Assembly: GCA_963544155.1 (NCBI GenBank)
Contig: CAUUDW010000006.1
Span: 1-60,871 of the forward strand
Source: Nanoperiomorbus sp963544155
GTDB taxonomy: Bacteria; Patescibacteriota; Saccharimonadia; Saccharimonadales; Saccharimonadaceae
Reading direction: 5' to 3'
Length of the DNA: 60,871 nucleotides
Shown piece by piece: positions 34,220 through 42,667 of this stretch. The notes beneath the pieces were generated by a model. That model was given only the letters and a program-made list of their open reading frames with translations, did no database searches and was not told where the DNA came from. Position 1 is the first letter of the stretch; every line of letters starts with the position of its first letter. The position numbers and the translations under genes were made by a program.

Positions 34220-34247
34220 TTGACAAATGCGGGGGGGGTGTTACAGT
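34220..34247 (+). promoter_or_regulatory. Promoter with an eight-G tract in its spacer
   Basis: TTGACA (34220-34225), a 16-base spacer, TACAGT (34242-34247). The spacer contains GGGGGGGG at 34231-34238. Change of one G would move the spacer between 15, 16 and 17 bases and so alter promoter strength, the usual layout of phase-variable promoters. Confidence 0.6.
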
Positions 34248-34263
34248 GGACACCATCAGGTTG

Positions 34264-34284
34264 CATGTGAGACCGGCTCACATG
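34264..34284 (+). promoter_or_regulatory. Leader hairpin of the orphan gene
   Basis: A perfect 8-bp stem CATGTGAG/CTCACATG with loop ACCGG lies 14 bases before the GAGGAGGG ribosome site. A weaker hairpin (GGTGT/ACACC) precedes it, next to the -10 box. Role unknown; it could protect the 5' end of the mRNA. Confidence 0.5.
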
Positions 34285-34311
34285 GCCTGCGATCCCTGAG
34301 GAGGGATGATC

Positions 34312-34866
34312 ATGAGCAGAACCATGACGACCAGCATTAAGCCGATTATTCTGGCGAGATACGATGAGGAGGCTGACCGGGTGAGGGTGGGAATACCCTT
34401 GTATTGGTTTGAGCGCCGAGTAGACTTTACGTACTACTCGGAAGAAGATCAGCCACAGCTCGAAAGGGCTGTTGCCGACCGTGAGTTTGTCGGCCTAGTC
34501 GACAAACTCGTCCAGAAGGAGGCCTTTAGATTCGGAGTGAAAGTTGGAAGCAACAATCTTCACCCCGAATTCCGTGTTGCGGTATTACACGGATTGCCCG
34601 AGGCGGGCAAGATACTGAAGACCTTCCTGGAAACGTTCCACAAGCATTCCGGCCTGTTGGCTGGGGTGTTGGATCGACTCCCTCCGTACTGGAGCGAGCC
34701 GAGAGTGAGGAGGCACCCTGGTCTCGTGGCCTTCACGGTCATGGAGGTTGGCAGAGAACAGGATGGCCGCCCTATTTGGGTGAGCCAACTTGTTACGGCT
34801 GGCGACCTTTCGTCGCCGGTGAAGGAGGATAAAGCTCTGGTGACGCCTGCCGGCGTTTCTGGATGA
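34312..34866 (+). CDS. Unrecognised 184-residue protein
   Basis: The start ATG 34312 is 6 bases after AGGAGGG; an ATG at 34306 touches it and is less likely. The protein is soluble, mixed alpha/beta, with no signal peptide or membrane segment. It begins MSRTMTTSIKPIILARYDEE and has a charged, aromatic middle (LYWFERRVDFTYYSEED). I cannot assign a family. It has a long leader with two hairpins, a candidate slippery promoter and a perfect terminator, so it is a stand-alone unit. Codon use appears somewhat different from that of neighbours, which would fit acquisition. Confidence 0.7.
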   Translation: MSRTMTTSIKPIILARYDEEADRVRVGIPLYWFERRVDFTYYSEEDQPQLERAVADREFVGLVDKLVQKEAFRFGVKVGSNNLHPEFRVAVLHGLPEAGKILKTFLETFHKHSGLLAGVLDRLPPYWSEPRVRRHPGLVAFTVMEVGREQDGRPIWVSQLVTAGDLSSPVKEDKALVTPAGVSG

Positions 34867-34898
34867 TTCTCTTTCTCCTTTTCTTGATCTCCTCCTCG

Positions 34899-34933
34899 CC
34901 CCTTGCTTCCGAGCAAGGGGCATTTTCCTTTTA
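34899..34933 (+). terminator. Rho-independent terminator of the orphan gene
   Basis: A perfect 9-bp stem CCCCTTGCT/AGCAAGGGG with loop TCCG is followed by CATTTTCCTTTT. It is nearly the same as the hairpin at 32622-32656. Confidence 0.85.
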
Positions 34934-35033
34934 GTGTATTGCTTTCATCCGACTCGCCAAAATCACGTTTTGAGTGACCTCATTTATTGGTTAATGGCGA
35001 CAGCCCACGACTAGTGACAAATCAGGTGAAATA

Positions 35034-35042
35034 TGCTAGGAT
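35034..35042 (+). promoter_or_regulatory. Extended -10 of uvrA
   Basis: TGC-TAGGAT ends 10 bases before ATG 35053, supporting that start over the ATG at 34987. A very short leader is predicted. Confidence 0.5.
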
Positions 35043-35052
35043 ACCCGAGATA

Positions 35053-37863
35053 ATGACAGAGGTGATACGTATCCAGGGTGCTAGAGTCCACAACCTGAAG
35101 GACATCAGTGTGGATATTCCTCGTGATCGGCTAGTGGTGATCACCGGACTGTCGGGTTCGGGTAAATCCTCACTAGCCTTCGATACCCTCTACGCCGAGG
35201 GGCAACGGCGTTACGTCGAGTCGCTATCGTCTTACGCCCGGATGTTCCTGGGTCAGATGGAGAAGCCTGATGTAGATAAGATTGACGGGCTTAGTCCAGC
35301 GATCTCAATTGATCAGAAATCAACCAGCCGTAACCCTCGCTCGACGGTAGCAACCGTGACCGAGATATACGATTACCTGCGCTTGCTCTTCGCCCGACTG
35401 GGTACTCCGCATTGTCCGATCTGTGGTAAGGAAGTGCACAAGCGGACTCCTCAAGCGATCATTAACGAGATCATGCAGCTGAAGGATCGGCGGGTCTACA
35501 TCTGTGCACCGATCGCCAAGCAGAAGAAGGGTGAGTTCGCTCATGTGCCGGAGCAGTATATGGCCCGAGGCTATGCTCGGGCTCGAATAGATGGTATCGT
35601 CTACGCTCTAGACGAGTGGCCGGATATCGACAAGAAGTTCAAGCACGATATCGAGCTGGTGGTCGATCGTCTGGTCATTACTGAGCAAGATCTATCCAGG
35701 ATATCCGGTAGTGTCGAGCAGGCCCTGACTATCGGTGGCGGAGTAGTCGAGGTGATTGATGCCGACAGCAACGAACTGATGACTTATTCAGAACGCTATG
35801 CCTGTCCTGATCATCCCGACGAGCCAATCCCCGAGCTGGAGCCAAGGCTCTTCTCCTTTAACTCACCCTTCGGGGCTTGCCCGACTTGCTCGGGGCTAGG
35901 CAGTCGAATGGTGGTTGATCCGGAATTAGTGCTGAACGATCACCTGACTATCATGGAGGGCGCCATCCGACCGTTCAACCGGATTAACGTCGAAGCCTGG
36001 TGGATGAAGAAGCTGGCTAGCGTGGCGAAGGCGCACGGTTTTAGCCTGCGTACTCCGGTCGGTGAGTTGGATGCTCAGACTCGTCGACTCCTACTGTATG
36101 GTACAGGCGACCAAGTCTATCCAGTTAGACTAGGTAGACGGACGATTCAGACGACTTACGAGGGAGTGATCCCTAATCTAGAACGCCGCTGGCGAGAGAC
36201 TGATAGTGATTTCATGCGGCGAAATATTGAGCGATTTATGCGAGAGCGAGAGTGCATGGACTGCCACGGTGCTCGGCTCAAGCCTGTAGTGCAGGCGATC
36301 ACAGTACACGACTTATCAATCGTCGATATCTGTAACCTGTCGATTGACGACGCCCGTGATATCTTCAGTAAGATTGACTGGACGGAGCGAGAGAAGCTGA
36401 TCGGTAAGCAGATTTTTAAGGAGATTAACTCCCGTCTGGACTTCTTAAGAGACGTCGGACTGAATTATCTGGAGTTGGGACGCTCGGCTAATACACTATC
36501 GGGTGGTGAAGCGCAGCGAATCCGCCTGGCAACGCAGATCGGTAGCGGACTGAGAGGTGTGCTCTATGTCTTGGATGAGCCCAGTATCGGTTTGCACCAA
36601 CGAGATAACGACCGATTGATTGCCACTCTGAAGCACCTACGTGACCTTGGCAATACGGTGGTAGTGGTGGAGCATGACGAGGATACGATTCGCTCAGCCG
36701 ACTATCTGATAGACGTTGGGCCGGGTGCCGGGGTGCATGGCGGTGAGATTGTAGCGGCCGGCACGCCTGCCGAGGTGGCAGCCACCCCCGACTCACTCAC
36801 CGGTCGTTTTCTCTGCGGTGAGGAAAAGATTGCCGTGCCGGCTAAGCGTCGACCGGTCGATAAGAGCCGTCTGCTGACGGTAGTGGGAGCCAGAGAGCAT
36901 AATCTAAAGAATATCGATGTGTCTTTTCCGCTGGGACTTCTGACGGTGGTGTCGGGGGTGTCGGGCTCGGGCAAATCGACTTTGATTAACGATATCTTAG
37001 GTCAAGAACTGCTGGCTAGGCTAAACCGAGCTCAGGCGGTGTCAGGGGCGCATCAGCGAATCGATGGCATAGATCAGCTGGACAAGGTAATCGTGATCGA
37101 CCAGAGTCCGATTGGTCGGACGCCAAGGTCAAACGCCGCTACTTATACCGGCGTCTTTACTCATATCCGAGACTTATTTGCGGCAACGCCTGAAGCAAAC
37201 ATCAGAGGCTACAAGGCAGGGCGGTTTAGCTTCAATGTTAAGGGTGGGCGCTGCGAGCACTGTCAGGGCGATGGTGTGATCAAGGTGGAGATGCATTTTC
37301 TACCCGATGTTTATGTTACCTGCGATGAGTGCCACGGTGCTAGGTACAATCAGGAGGCGTTGGAGATTAAATGGCACGACAAGAATATTAGCCAGGTACT
37401 CCGGATGACTGTCGATGAAGCGGTGCAATTCTTTGACTCCATCCCGAAGATAGCAAACAAGCTGAAGACACTGCAGGAGGTGGGCTTAGGCTATATTAAG
37501 ATTGGACAGCCTGCTACTACACTGTCGGGCGGTGAAGCACAACGGGTCAAGCTGGCGACCGAGCTAAGTCGTCGTGCCACCGGTCGAACATTCTATATCC
37601 TAGACGAGCCGACTACCGGCCTGCACTCGGCGGATGTTCGCTGCTTGCTGGGGGTGATGCAACGGCTGGTTGATACCGGTAATACTATGGTGGTAATCGA
37701 GCACAATCTAGATGTGATCAAATCTGCCGATTACATCATTGATATGGGACCAAATGGTGGCTTGGACGGTGGTCGAGTAGTAGCCAGCGGCACGCCTGAA
37801 GAGGTAGCGAAGAACCAAGCCAGCTTCACCGGACAGTACCTGAAGAAGATGTTGGCTAAGTAG
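35053..37863 (+). CDS. uvrA: Excinuclease ABC subunit A
   Basis: The 936-residue damage-recognition ATPase of nucleotide excision repair. I use ATG 35053 (MTEVIRIQGARVHNL), which matches the usual UvrA start; an upstream ATG would add 22 unrelated residues. Two ABC modules are visible: Walker A GLSGSGKSSLAF and GVSGSGKSTLIN, signatures LSGGEAQRIRLA and LSGGEAQRVKLA, and Walker B LYVLDEPSIGLH and FYILDEPTTGLH. Zinc fingers are at CPICG, ACPDHPDEP with ACPTCSGLG, CMDCHGAR and CEHCQGDG...CDECHGARY. It acts with UvrB, encoded at 56.4 kb. Confidence 0.97.
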   Translation: MTEVIRIQGARVHNLKDISVDIPRDRLVVITGLSGSGKSSLAFDTLYAEGQRRYVESLSSYARMFLGQMEKPDVDKIDGLSPAISIDQKSTSRNPRSTVATVTEIYDYLRLLFARLGTPHCPICGKEVHKRTPQAIINEIMQLKDRRVYICAPIAKQKKGEFAHVPEQYMARGYARARIDGIVYALDEWPDIDKKFKHDIELVVDRLVITEQDLSRISGSVEQALTIGGGVVEVIDADSNELMTYSERYACPDHPDEPIPELEPRLFSFNSPFGACPTCSGLGSRMVVDPELVLNDHLTIMEGAIRPFNRINVEAWWMKKLASVAKAHGFSLRTPVGELDAQTRRLLLYGTGDQVYPVRLGRRTIQTTYEGVIPNLERRWRETDSDFMRRNIERFMRERECMDCHGARLKPVVQAITVHDLSIVDICNLSIDDARDIFSKIDWTEREKLIGKQIFKEINSRLDFLRDVGLNYLELGRSANTLSGGEAQRIRLATQIGSGLRGVLYVLDEPSIGLHQRDNDRLIATLKHLRDLGNTVVVVEHDEDTIRSADYLIDVGPGAGVHGGEIVAAGTPAEVAATPDSLTGRFLCGEEKIAVPAKRRPVDKSRLLTVVGAREHNLKNIDVSFPLGLLTVVSGVSGSGKSTLINDILGQELLARLNRAQAVSGAHQRIDGIDQLDKVIVIDQSPIGRTPRSNAATYTGVFTHIRDLFAATPEANIRGYKAGRFSFNVKGGRCEHCQGDGVIKVEMHFLPDVYVTCDECHGARYNQEALEIKWHDKNISQVLRMTVDEAVQFFDSIPKIANKLKTLQEVGLGYIKIGQPATTLSGGEAQRVKLATELSRRATGRTFYILDEPTTGLHSADVRCLLGVMQRLVDTGNTMVVIEHNLDVIKSADYIIDMGPNGGLDGGRVVASGTPEEVAKNQASFTGQYLKKMLAK

Positions 37864-37886
37864 GGCGAGAAGCTTGCCTCGGCAGA

Positions 37887-38840
37887 CTACTTGGCGGAAT
37901 GCAGGCTATCATACGCTTCAGCTAGGAGTTTGGCGCTATGGTGAAGTTTTCCCTCTTCCTCCTCTGAGATATAGGGGGCGATGATCTTGACGATGCCGTG
38001 CTGACCGATTACGGCGGGCAGAGACAGGTAGACGTCTTTCAGTCCATACTGACCGGTTAGTTTGACCGACAAGGGCATGATCGACTTTTCATCTCGCAGA
38101 ATAGCCTCGGCTATTCGGCTAGCACTGGCGGCGATGCCGTAGTAGGTAGCTTTCTTACGATTGATGATCTCGTAGGCGGCGTTACGAGTGTCGTTAGCCA
38201 GATTAATGTAGTCGTAGTCGCCCATTAACCCACCGAAGGCGTCGGATGCCTCGTTGATGTTCATGCCGGCGATATTGACGTTGCTCCAGGCGACAAACTC
38301 GCTGTCGCCGTGTTCGCCTAAGACATAGGCGTGGATATTGCGACTATCGATGCCAAACTTCTTGCTGAGTAAATAGCGCAGGCGAGCGGAGTCCAGGTTG
38401 GTGCCGGAACCGATTACTCGCTCGGCGGGGAAGCCGGTTACCTCCTGAACCACCCGAGTCATCACGTCGACAGGGTTCGATACTACTAAAACGACAGCTT
38501 TGGGGGAGACCTGCTTTACCTGTTTGGCGACGCCGGTGACGATGGCGGCGTTGCGACCGATCAAATCCATCCTGGTCTCGCCGGGGTGCTGGTTAGTGCC
38601 GGCGGTAATGATGACGATATCGGAATCAGCCGATGTTTGGTAGTCGCCGGCATGAATGAGCGACTCCTTAAAGAAGGGTGAGCCGTGCTCAATATCCATC
38701 GCTTCGCCCTCAGCTCGATCATTATCGACATCGACTAAGACGATCTCGCTGGTGACTCCCTGTGCCACCATGGTGTAGGCGATGGTGCTCCCGACTAAGC
38801 CTGCTCCGACGATAGTTGCTTTGATTGCTGTTTGTGCCAT
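37887..38840 (-). CDS. ldh: L-lactate dehydrogenase
   Basis: The 317-residue NAD-dependent enzyme reduces pyruvate to lactate, the end of fermentation. GAGLVGSTIAY is the nucleotide-binding loop. TNQHPGETRMDL has glutamine at the position that separates lactate (Gln) from malate (Arg) dehydrogenases. VSNPVDVMT and the catalytic GEHGDS histidine are present. It is convergent with uvrA (23 bases apart). GGTGG precedes the ATG by 5 bases. A single-gene unit. It supports a fermentative life with little or no respiration. Confidence 0.93.
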   Translation of the reverse strand: MAQTAIKATIVGAGLVGSTIAYTMVAQGVTSEIVLVDVDNDRAEGEAMDIEHGSPFFKESLIHAGDYQTSADSDIVIITAGTNQHPGETRMDLIGRNAAIVTGVAKQVKQVSPKAVVLVVSNPVDVMTRVVQEVTGFPAERVIGSGTNLDSARLRYLLSKKFGIDSRNIHAYVLGEHGDSEFVAWSNVNIAGMNINEASDAFGGLMGDYDYINLANDTRNAAYEIINRKKATYYGIAASASRIAEAILRDEKSIMPLSVKLTGQYGLKDVYLSLPAVIGQHGIVKIIAPYISEEEEGKLHHSAKLLAEAYDSLHSAK

Positions 38841-38940
38841 TTGCCACCCTTCTCATATTACTTACTGTTAATATAATAGCACTCCGTCTATGATTTGAGT
38901 GACTAGTAGAAATTATGGTATATTATTGCTAGTTAATCAT

Positions 38941-39016
38941 GGGTCGATAGCTCAGTTGGCAGAGCACGGGCCTTTTAAGCCTGGTGTCGTGGGTTCGAGC
39001 CCCACTCGACCCACCA
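38941..39016 (+). tRNA. tRNA-Lys (anticodon TTT)
   Basis: Acceptor stem GGGTCGA/TCGACCC, D stem GCTC/GAGC, anticodon stem CGGGC/GCCTG with loop CTTTTAA, T arm GTGGG-TTCGAGC-CCCAC, encoded CCA. The anticodon TTT reads AAA and AAG. The rest of the gap 38841-39159 holds the ldh promoter region, a terminator and the comEC operator-like palindrome. Confidence 0.97.
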
Positions 39017-39036
39017 CATCAGAATAAGCTAATGAG

Positions 39037-39066
39037 CCGCTCTTTTAGAAGGGCGGTTTATATTTT
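39037..39066 (+). terminator. Terminator after tRNA-Lys(TTT)
   Basis: An 8-bp stem CCGCTCTT/AAGGGCGG (one G-U pair) with loop TTAG, then TTTATATTTT. Confidence 0.8.
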
Positions 39067-39133
39067 AGCCGGATGTTGCTGACTGAACCAGCTATAGCTT
39101 CCATGAGTCATCGGTTATGGCTCTGACCACTCC

Positions 39134-39158
39134 AAGCTTATTGTGACATAATAAGCTT
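39134..39158 (+). promoter_or_regulatory. Palindrome over the -10 of comEC
   Basis: Perfect 9-bp arms AAGCTTATT and AATAAGCTT are separated by GTGACAT. The box CATAAT (39147-39152) lies inside it and ends 7 bases before the GTG start, so the site covers the core promoter of a leaderless gene. It looks like an operator; the binding protein is unknown. Confidence 0.5.
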
Positions 39159-39159
39159 A

Positions 39160-40620
39160 GTGGGCTACTTGAAAGAGAAGACACATGTCTCATGGGTGAT
39201 TACGGCGATTTGCCTGGGTTTCTTGACTGGCGTAGCGGTAGTGCGGTGGTTTCCGAGAATAGACAAGTATGGCTTGTGGTTGCTCGGCTTGGGTGCGGTG
39301 CTTAGCTTGGCCTCGCTGATTAGTCGCTGGCGACTAATGGTAGCTATGGCGGTATTAGGCGGTTTAGTCTTGGGAATAGTCAGGTCAAGTGGGCTACTAG
39401 CCAGTATTGATCGCTATAGCGACCTGGTCGGTGATGAAGTGGTGGTGCAGGGTACGGTAGTTGATGACCCGGCGATGAGTAGAGGGCTGATGACGGTCAA
39501 TCTTGATCGGCCGATATTAACTTTAGGTAGACGCCGGTATGACTTGGGCGGGCGAATCTGGGCATCAATCAAGGACGGTCAGCCAGCTAAGTTACTTCGC
39601 TACGATCGGGTCAAGCTAAGCGGTACGTTAGACAGTGGCTTTGGGTCTTATGCGGCGACCTTGCCTAGGGCGAGGCTGGTTGAGGTGGCTCGTCCAGCTG
39701 GGGCTGATCCGATGGGGCGGATACGGGAGCACTTTGCCGATGGTCTTAAGAAGGTCATGAGCCGAGAGAATGCAGATCTGGGCATGGGCATCTTGACCGG
39801 TCAGAAAGCCAACCTAAACGAGCGAATTAAAAACGCCTTTATGCTGGCGTCACTGACTCACGTACTGGTGGCTAGCGGCTACAATCTGACAGTGTTGGTT
39901 CGTTTCGCTCGGCGTCTGCTAGCGAAGCGGTCTCGCTTAGTAGCGGTCATTCTGTCGGTCACCCTGGTGCTACTATTCACCCAACTGACCGGCTCATCAG
40001 CCAGTATGGATCGAGCGGTGCTGGTGTCGATATATAGCTTGCTCCTCTGGTATGTCGGTCGCAAGTCTCACCCGGTGACTTTACTAGCTGTCGTGGCGAC
40101 TGTGACGATCATGCTTGACCCTAGCCAGCTGTGGGGTGATGTCAGCTGGTATCTATCTTTCGGCTCATTCGCCGGGGTGATCATCCTGGCTCCCTTGCTT
40201 CATGGCCTGATCAAGGCTAAGTGGAGCTTAGTGCAGATCCTACTAGAAACGGTCAGTGCTCAGCTAGTTACTTGGCCGATTATAGCCGTGGCGATGGGTA
40301 AGATTTCACTCGTTGGTCTGGTGACTAATTTACTGGTATTGCCGATGCTGCCTTTGGCTATGCTAGCTACTTTTGTGGCTGGGCTAAGTACTTTTCTTTT
40401 GCCGCTGGCTGGGGCTAACGTTATTGCTCTACCGGCTAACGCTCTGCTGGATTGGGTGAAGGCAGTGGCTGGCTGGGGTTCTACTCTCCCCGGAGCAGGG
40501 CTGGAGTATCGGCTGGATCTGAGAGTGGCGGGTGTATATTATCTAGTAATGGTAGCCGTCATCTTAGTGCTAAAACGCTTGACCAAGCACAATTTCTACG
40601 GTGATAATGTGATAGAATGA
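39160..40620 (+). CDS. comEC: ComEC/Rec2-type DNA-uptake channel, membrane part only
   Basis: The 486-residue membrane protein starts at GTG 39160. Two membrane segments and a DUF4131-like OB domain (VVVQGTVVDDPAMSRGLM) come first, then the competence domain with about eight membrane segments (ILTGQKANLNE, SLTHVLVASGYNLTV, LTGSSASMDRAVLVS, WGDVSWYLSFGSF, VTWPIIAVAMGKI). The C-terminal metallo-beta-lactamase-like domain of full ComEC (about 750 residues) is absent. It would carry DNA across the cell membrane, which fits the reliance of CPR bacteria on scavenged nucleic acids. It is 12 bases before murT. Confidence 0.87.
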   Translation: MGYLKEKTHVSWVITAICLGFLTGVAVVRWFPRIDKYGLWLLGLGAVLSLASLISRWRLMVAMAVLGGLVLGIVRSSGLLASIDRYSDLVGDEVVVQGTVVDDPAMSRGLMTVNLDRPILTLGRRRYDLGGRIWASIKDGQPAKLLRYDRVKLSGTLDSGFGSYAATLPRARLVEVARPAGADPMGRIREHFADGLKKVMSRENADLGMGILTGQKANLNERIKNAFMLASLTHVLVASGYNLTVLVRFARRLLAKRSRLVAVILSVTLVLLFTQLTGSSASMDRAVLVSIYSLLLWYVGRKSHPVTLLAVVATVTIMLDPSQLWGDVSWYLSFGSFAGVIILAPLLHGLIKAKWSLVQILLETVSAQLVTWPIIAVAMGKISLVGLVTNLLVLPMLPLAMLATFVAGLSTFLLPLAGANVIALPANALLDWVKAVAGWGSTLPGAGLEYRLDLRVAGVYYLVMVAVILVLKRLTKHNFYGDNVIE

Positions 40621-40632
40621 GGCGAGTTAGAT

Positions 40633-41901
40633 ATGATGTGGTTAGTGAGCCTGATTGGCAAATGTTTGGTCTTTCTATCTCGGCGCCTGGGTAGCGGTCA
40701 TGGCTCGGCTTTGCCGGGGCTGGTGGTCGAGAAGCTGTCACCCCGCTTTCTCGGGCGATTACTCGCTGAGTTGCCGGAGGGCGTAGTACTGGTCAGCGGG
40801 ACTAACGGCAAGACTACCACCACCAAGATCGTTGCTGACCTCCTGCGAGCCGATGGCTACCGGGTATTTACAAACCCCAGTGGGAGCAACTTTGCTCGAG
40901 GGGTTATCTCGGCGGCTTTGCCGGTCATGCGTCGTGGGCGACTGGGGGCCGACATCGCAGTGCTGGAGCTGGACGAAGCTCATGCGACCCACTTCGTGGC
41001 GCAGGTTAAACCACGCTACAGCCTGCTGCTCAATGTACTAAGAGATCAGCTTGACCGCTTCGGTGAGATCGACCAGACAGCTCGGCTGCTCTCGTATGTA
41101 GCTGAACAGACGACCGATGTGGTGGTGCTAAATGCCGATGATCCACGGCTAAGTCAGCTGGGTCAGAATGATCAGCTGACGGCTCAACCGGCGTGGTTTG
41201 GCGCTAGTGGCGAGGCGAGTCAATTGTACCGTACAGATGAAGAGCTGCATACTAGTCAGCGAGCCAAACGCTCTAAAGGTGCTGCTGAGAATGTATTAAC
41301 TCTGGATAGACTAATCGATCGTCGGGCGCAGTACCTGATCGATGGTAAACGATATGCGACCGAGCTGCGACTCTTCGGTAGCTATAATGCTCTTAACTGT
41401 GGAGCTGCCTTGAGCCTGGTGCGAGCGGTTGAGCAGGACCGATTTGATCCACAGCGAGCAGTCGAGACGCTAGCTAGGATTAAACCGGCGTTTGGACGAG
41501 GCGAAGAGCTTAGTCTAGCCGAGGGAACTGTCCGATTAGTCCTAGTTAAAAACCCGAGTGGCTTTCAATTGAGCCTTGATTCAGCTGAGGCGCAGCCGAC
41601 TTTGATCGCTATTAACGACCAGTATGCCGATGGCAGAGATGTCTCCTGGCTATGGGACGTAAAGATTGACTCACTGAGGCAAGATGAAGTGAGTGTGACA
41701 GGCATCCGGGCGTACGATATGGCGCTTCGGCTAGAGTATGATCAAGTGGCGCCCAGGTCAGTTGAGCCGGATGTCGTCGTGGCGACTGAGTCCTTTCTTG
41801 ATCGACTAGAAGGCGACGGACAGATCTTTGCTACTTATACGGCGATGCTAAAGATTAGACAGCTACTTCTAGCTAGGCAGAGTCGGGAGGAAAAACGATG
41901 A
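40633..41901 (+). CDS. murT: Lipid II isoglutaminyl synthase, Mur-ligase subunit MurT
   Basis: The 422-residue protein has the Mur-ligase ATP loop GTNGKTTTTK (about 56-65), ELDEAHATHF and LLNVLRDQLDRFGEID, then a C-terminal DUF1727-like region. With GatD it amidates the D-glutamate of lipid II. The cysteine-rich zinc ribbon that most MurT proteins carry between the ATPase parts is missing; the place holds RAKRSKGAAENVLTL with no cysteine. The stop overlaps the gatD ATG (ATGA). Confidence 0.9.
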   Translation: MMWLVSLIGKCLVFLSRRLGSGHGSALPGLVVEKLSPRFLGRLLAELPEGVVLVSGTNGKTTTTKIVADLLRADGYRVFTNPSGSNFARGVISAALPVMRRGRLGADIAVLELDEAHATHFVAQVKPRYSLLLNVLRDQLDRFGEIDQTARLLSYVAEQTTDVVVLNADDPRLSQLGQNDQLTAQPAWFGASGEASQLYRTDEELHTSQRAKRSKGAAENVLTLDRLIDRRAQYLIDGKRYATELRLFGSYNALNCGAALSLVRAVEQDRFDPQRAVETLARIKPAFGRGEELSLAEGTVRLVLVKNPSGFQLSLDSAEAQPTLIAINDQYADGRDVSWLWDVKIDSLRQDEVSVTGIRAYDMALRLEYDQVAPRSVEPDVVVATESFLDRLEGDGQIFATYTAMLKIRQLLLARQSREEKR

Positions 41902-42659
41902 AACGACGCCAGCTTAACATCGTCCAGCTATACCCCGAGCAGATGAATCTCTACGGTGACTACGGCAATGCTCAGATCATCTGTCGGCGAGCTGAGCTGT
42001 ATGGTTATCAGGTAAAGCTGGTTGGTTATAATTCGGCACCAGATATGGCTAATCTGGTGGAAGCTGACCTAATCTTGGGTGGTGGTGGGCAGGACTCGGG
42101 GCAGAGGGCGATCCTGAGTGACCTGGTGAAGTTAAAGTCTGAGCTACCGGGTATGATAGAGGCCGGTGTACCGATGTTGGTTATCTGCGGGTTGTATCAG
42201 CTGATGGGTCATTATTTCCAGACCGGCGATGGCGATCGACTGACGGGGCTGGGTGTCTTTGATGCTGTCACGGTGGCGGGGCGGAAGCGATTGATTGGTA
42301 ACGCAGTAGTCGACGCCGGCGATGAGCTGGGCGTACTGGTCGGTTATGAAAATCACAGCGGTCGAACTGATCTTGGCAAGGAGCAGGCTCCGCTAGGGCG
42401 AGTAATCAAGGGCTGGGGCAATGACGGCGCTAGTAGGCTTGAGGGGGCGATCAAGCAGGCGGCGATAGGCACGTATCTACATGGTCCGGTACTAGCTAAG
42501 AGTCCTCATCTGGCTGATTGGTTGCTAGCTAGAGCGAGCTACCGGTGCTACGGCGAGGCGAAGCTTGAGCCGGCTGACGGTCATGCCGAGAAGGAGCTGG
42601 CTCGTCTGGAGCGACTGTCAGAGCGAGCCCGTCAGATTGCCTTGACTAGACCGCAGTAA
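41898..42659 (+). CDS. gatD: Lipid II isoglutaminyl synthase, glutaminase subunit GatD
   Basis: The 253-residue class I glutamine amidotransferase-like protein supplies ammonia to MurT. The nucleophile is C97 (LVICGLYQLMG) and the histidine is in GTYLHGPVLAKSPHLADWLL (about 195). NLYGDYGNAQII and GGGGQDSGQ are typical GatD motifs. It shows that the host makes amidated, Gram-positive-type peptidoglycan. The gene is convergent with the YkuD gene. Confidence 0.92.
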   Translation: MKRRQLNIVQLYPEQMNLYGDYGNAQIICRRAELYGYQVKLVGYNSAPDMANLVEADLILGGGGQDSGQRAILSDLVKLKSELPGMIEAGVPMLVICGLYQLMGHYFQTGDGDRLTGLGVFDAVTVAGRKRLIGNAVVDAGDELGVLVGYENHSGRTDLGKEQAPLGRVIKGWGNDGASRLEGAIKQAAIGTYLHGPVLAKSPHLADWLLARASYRCYGEAKLEPADGHAEKELARLERLSERARQIALTRPQ

Positions 42660-42667
42660 GCCGACGT

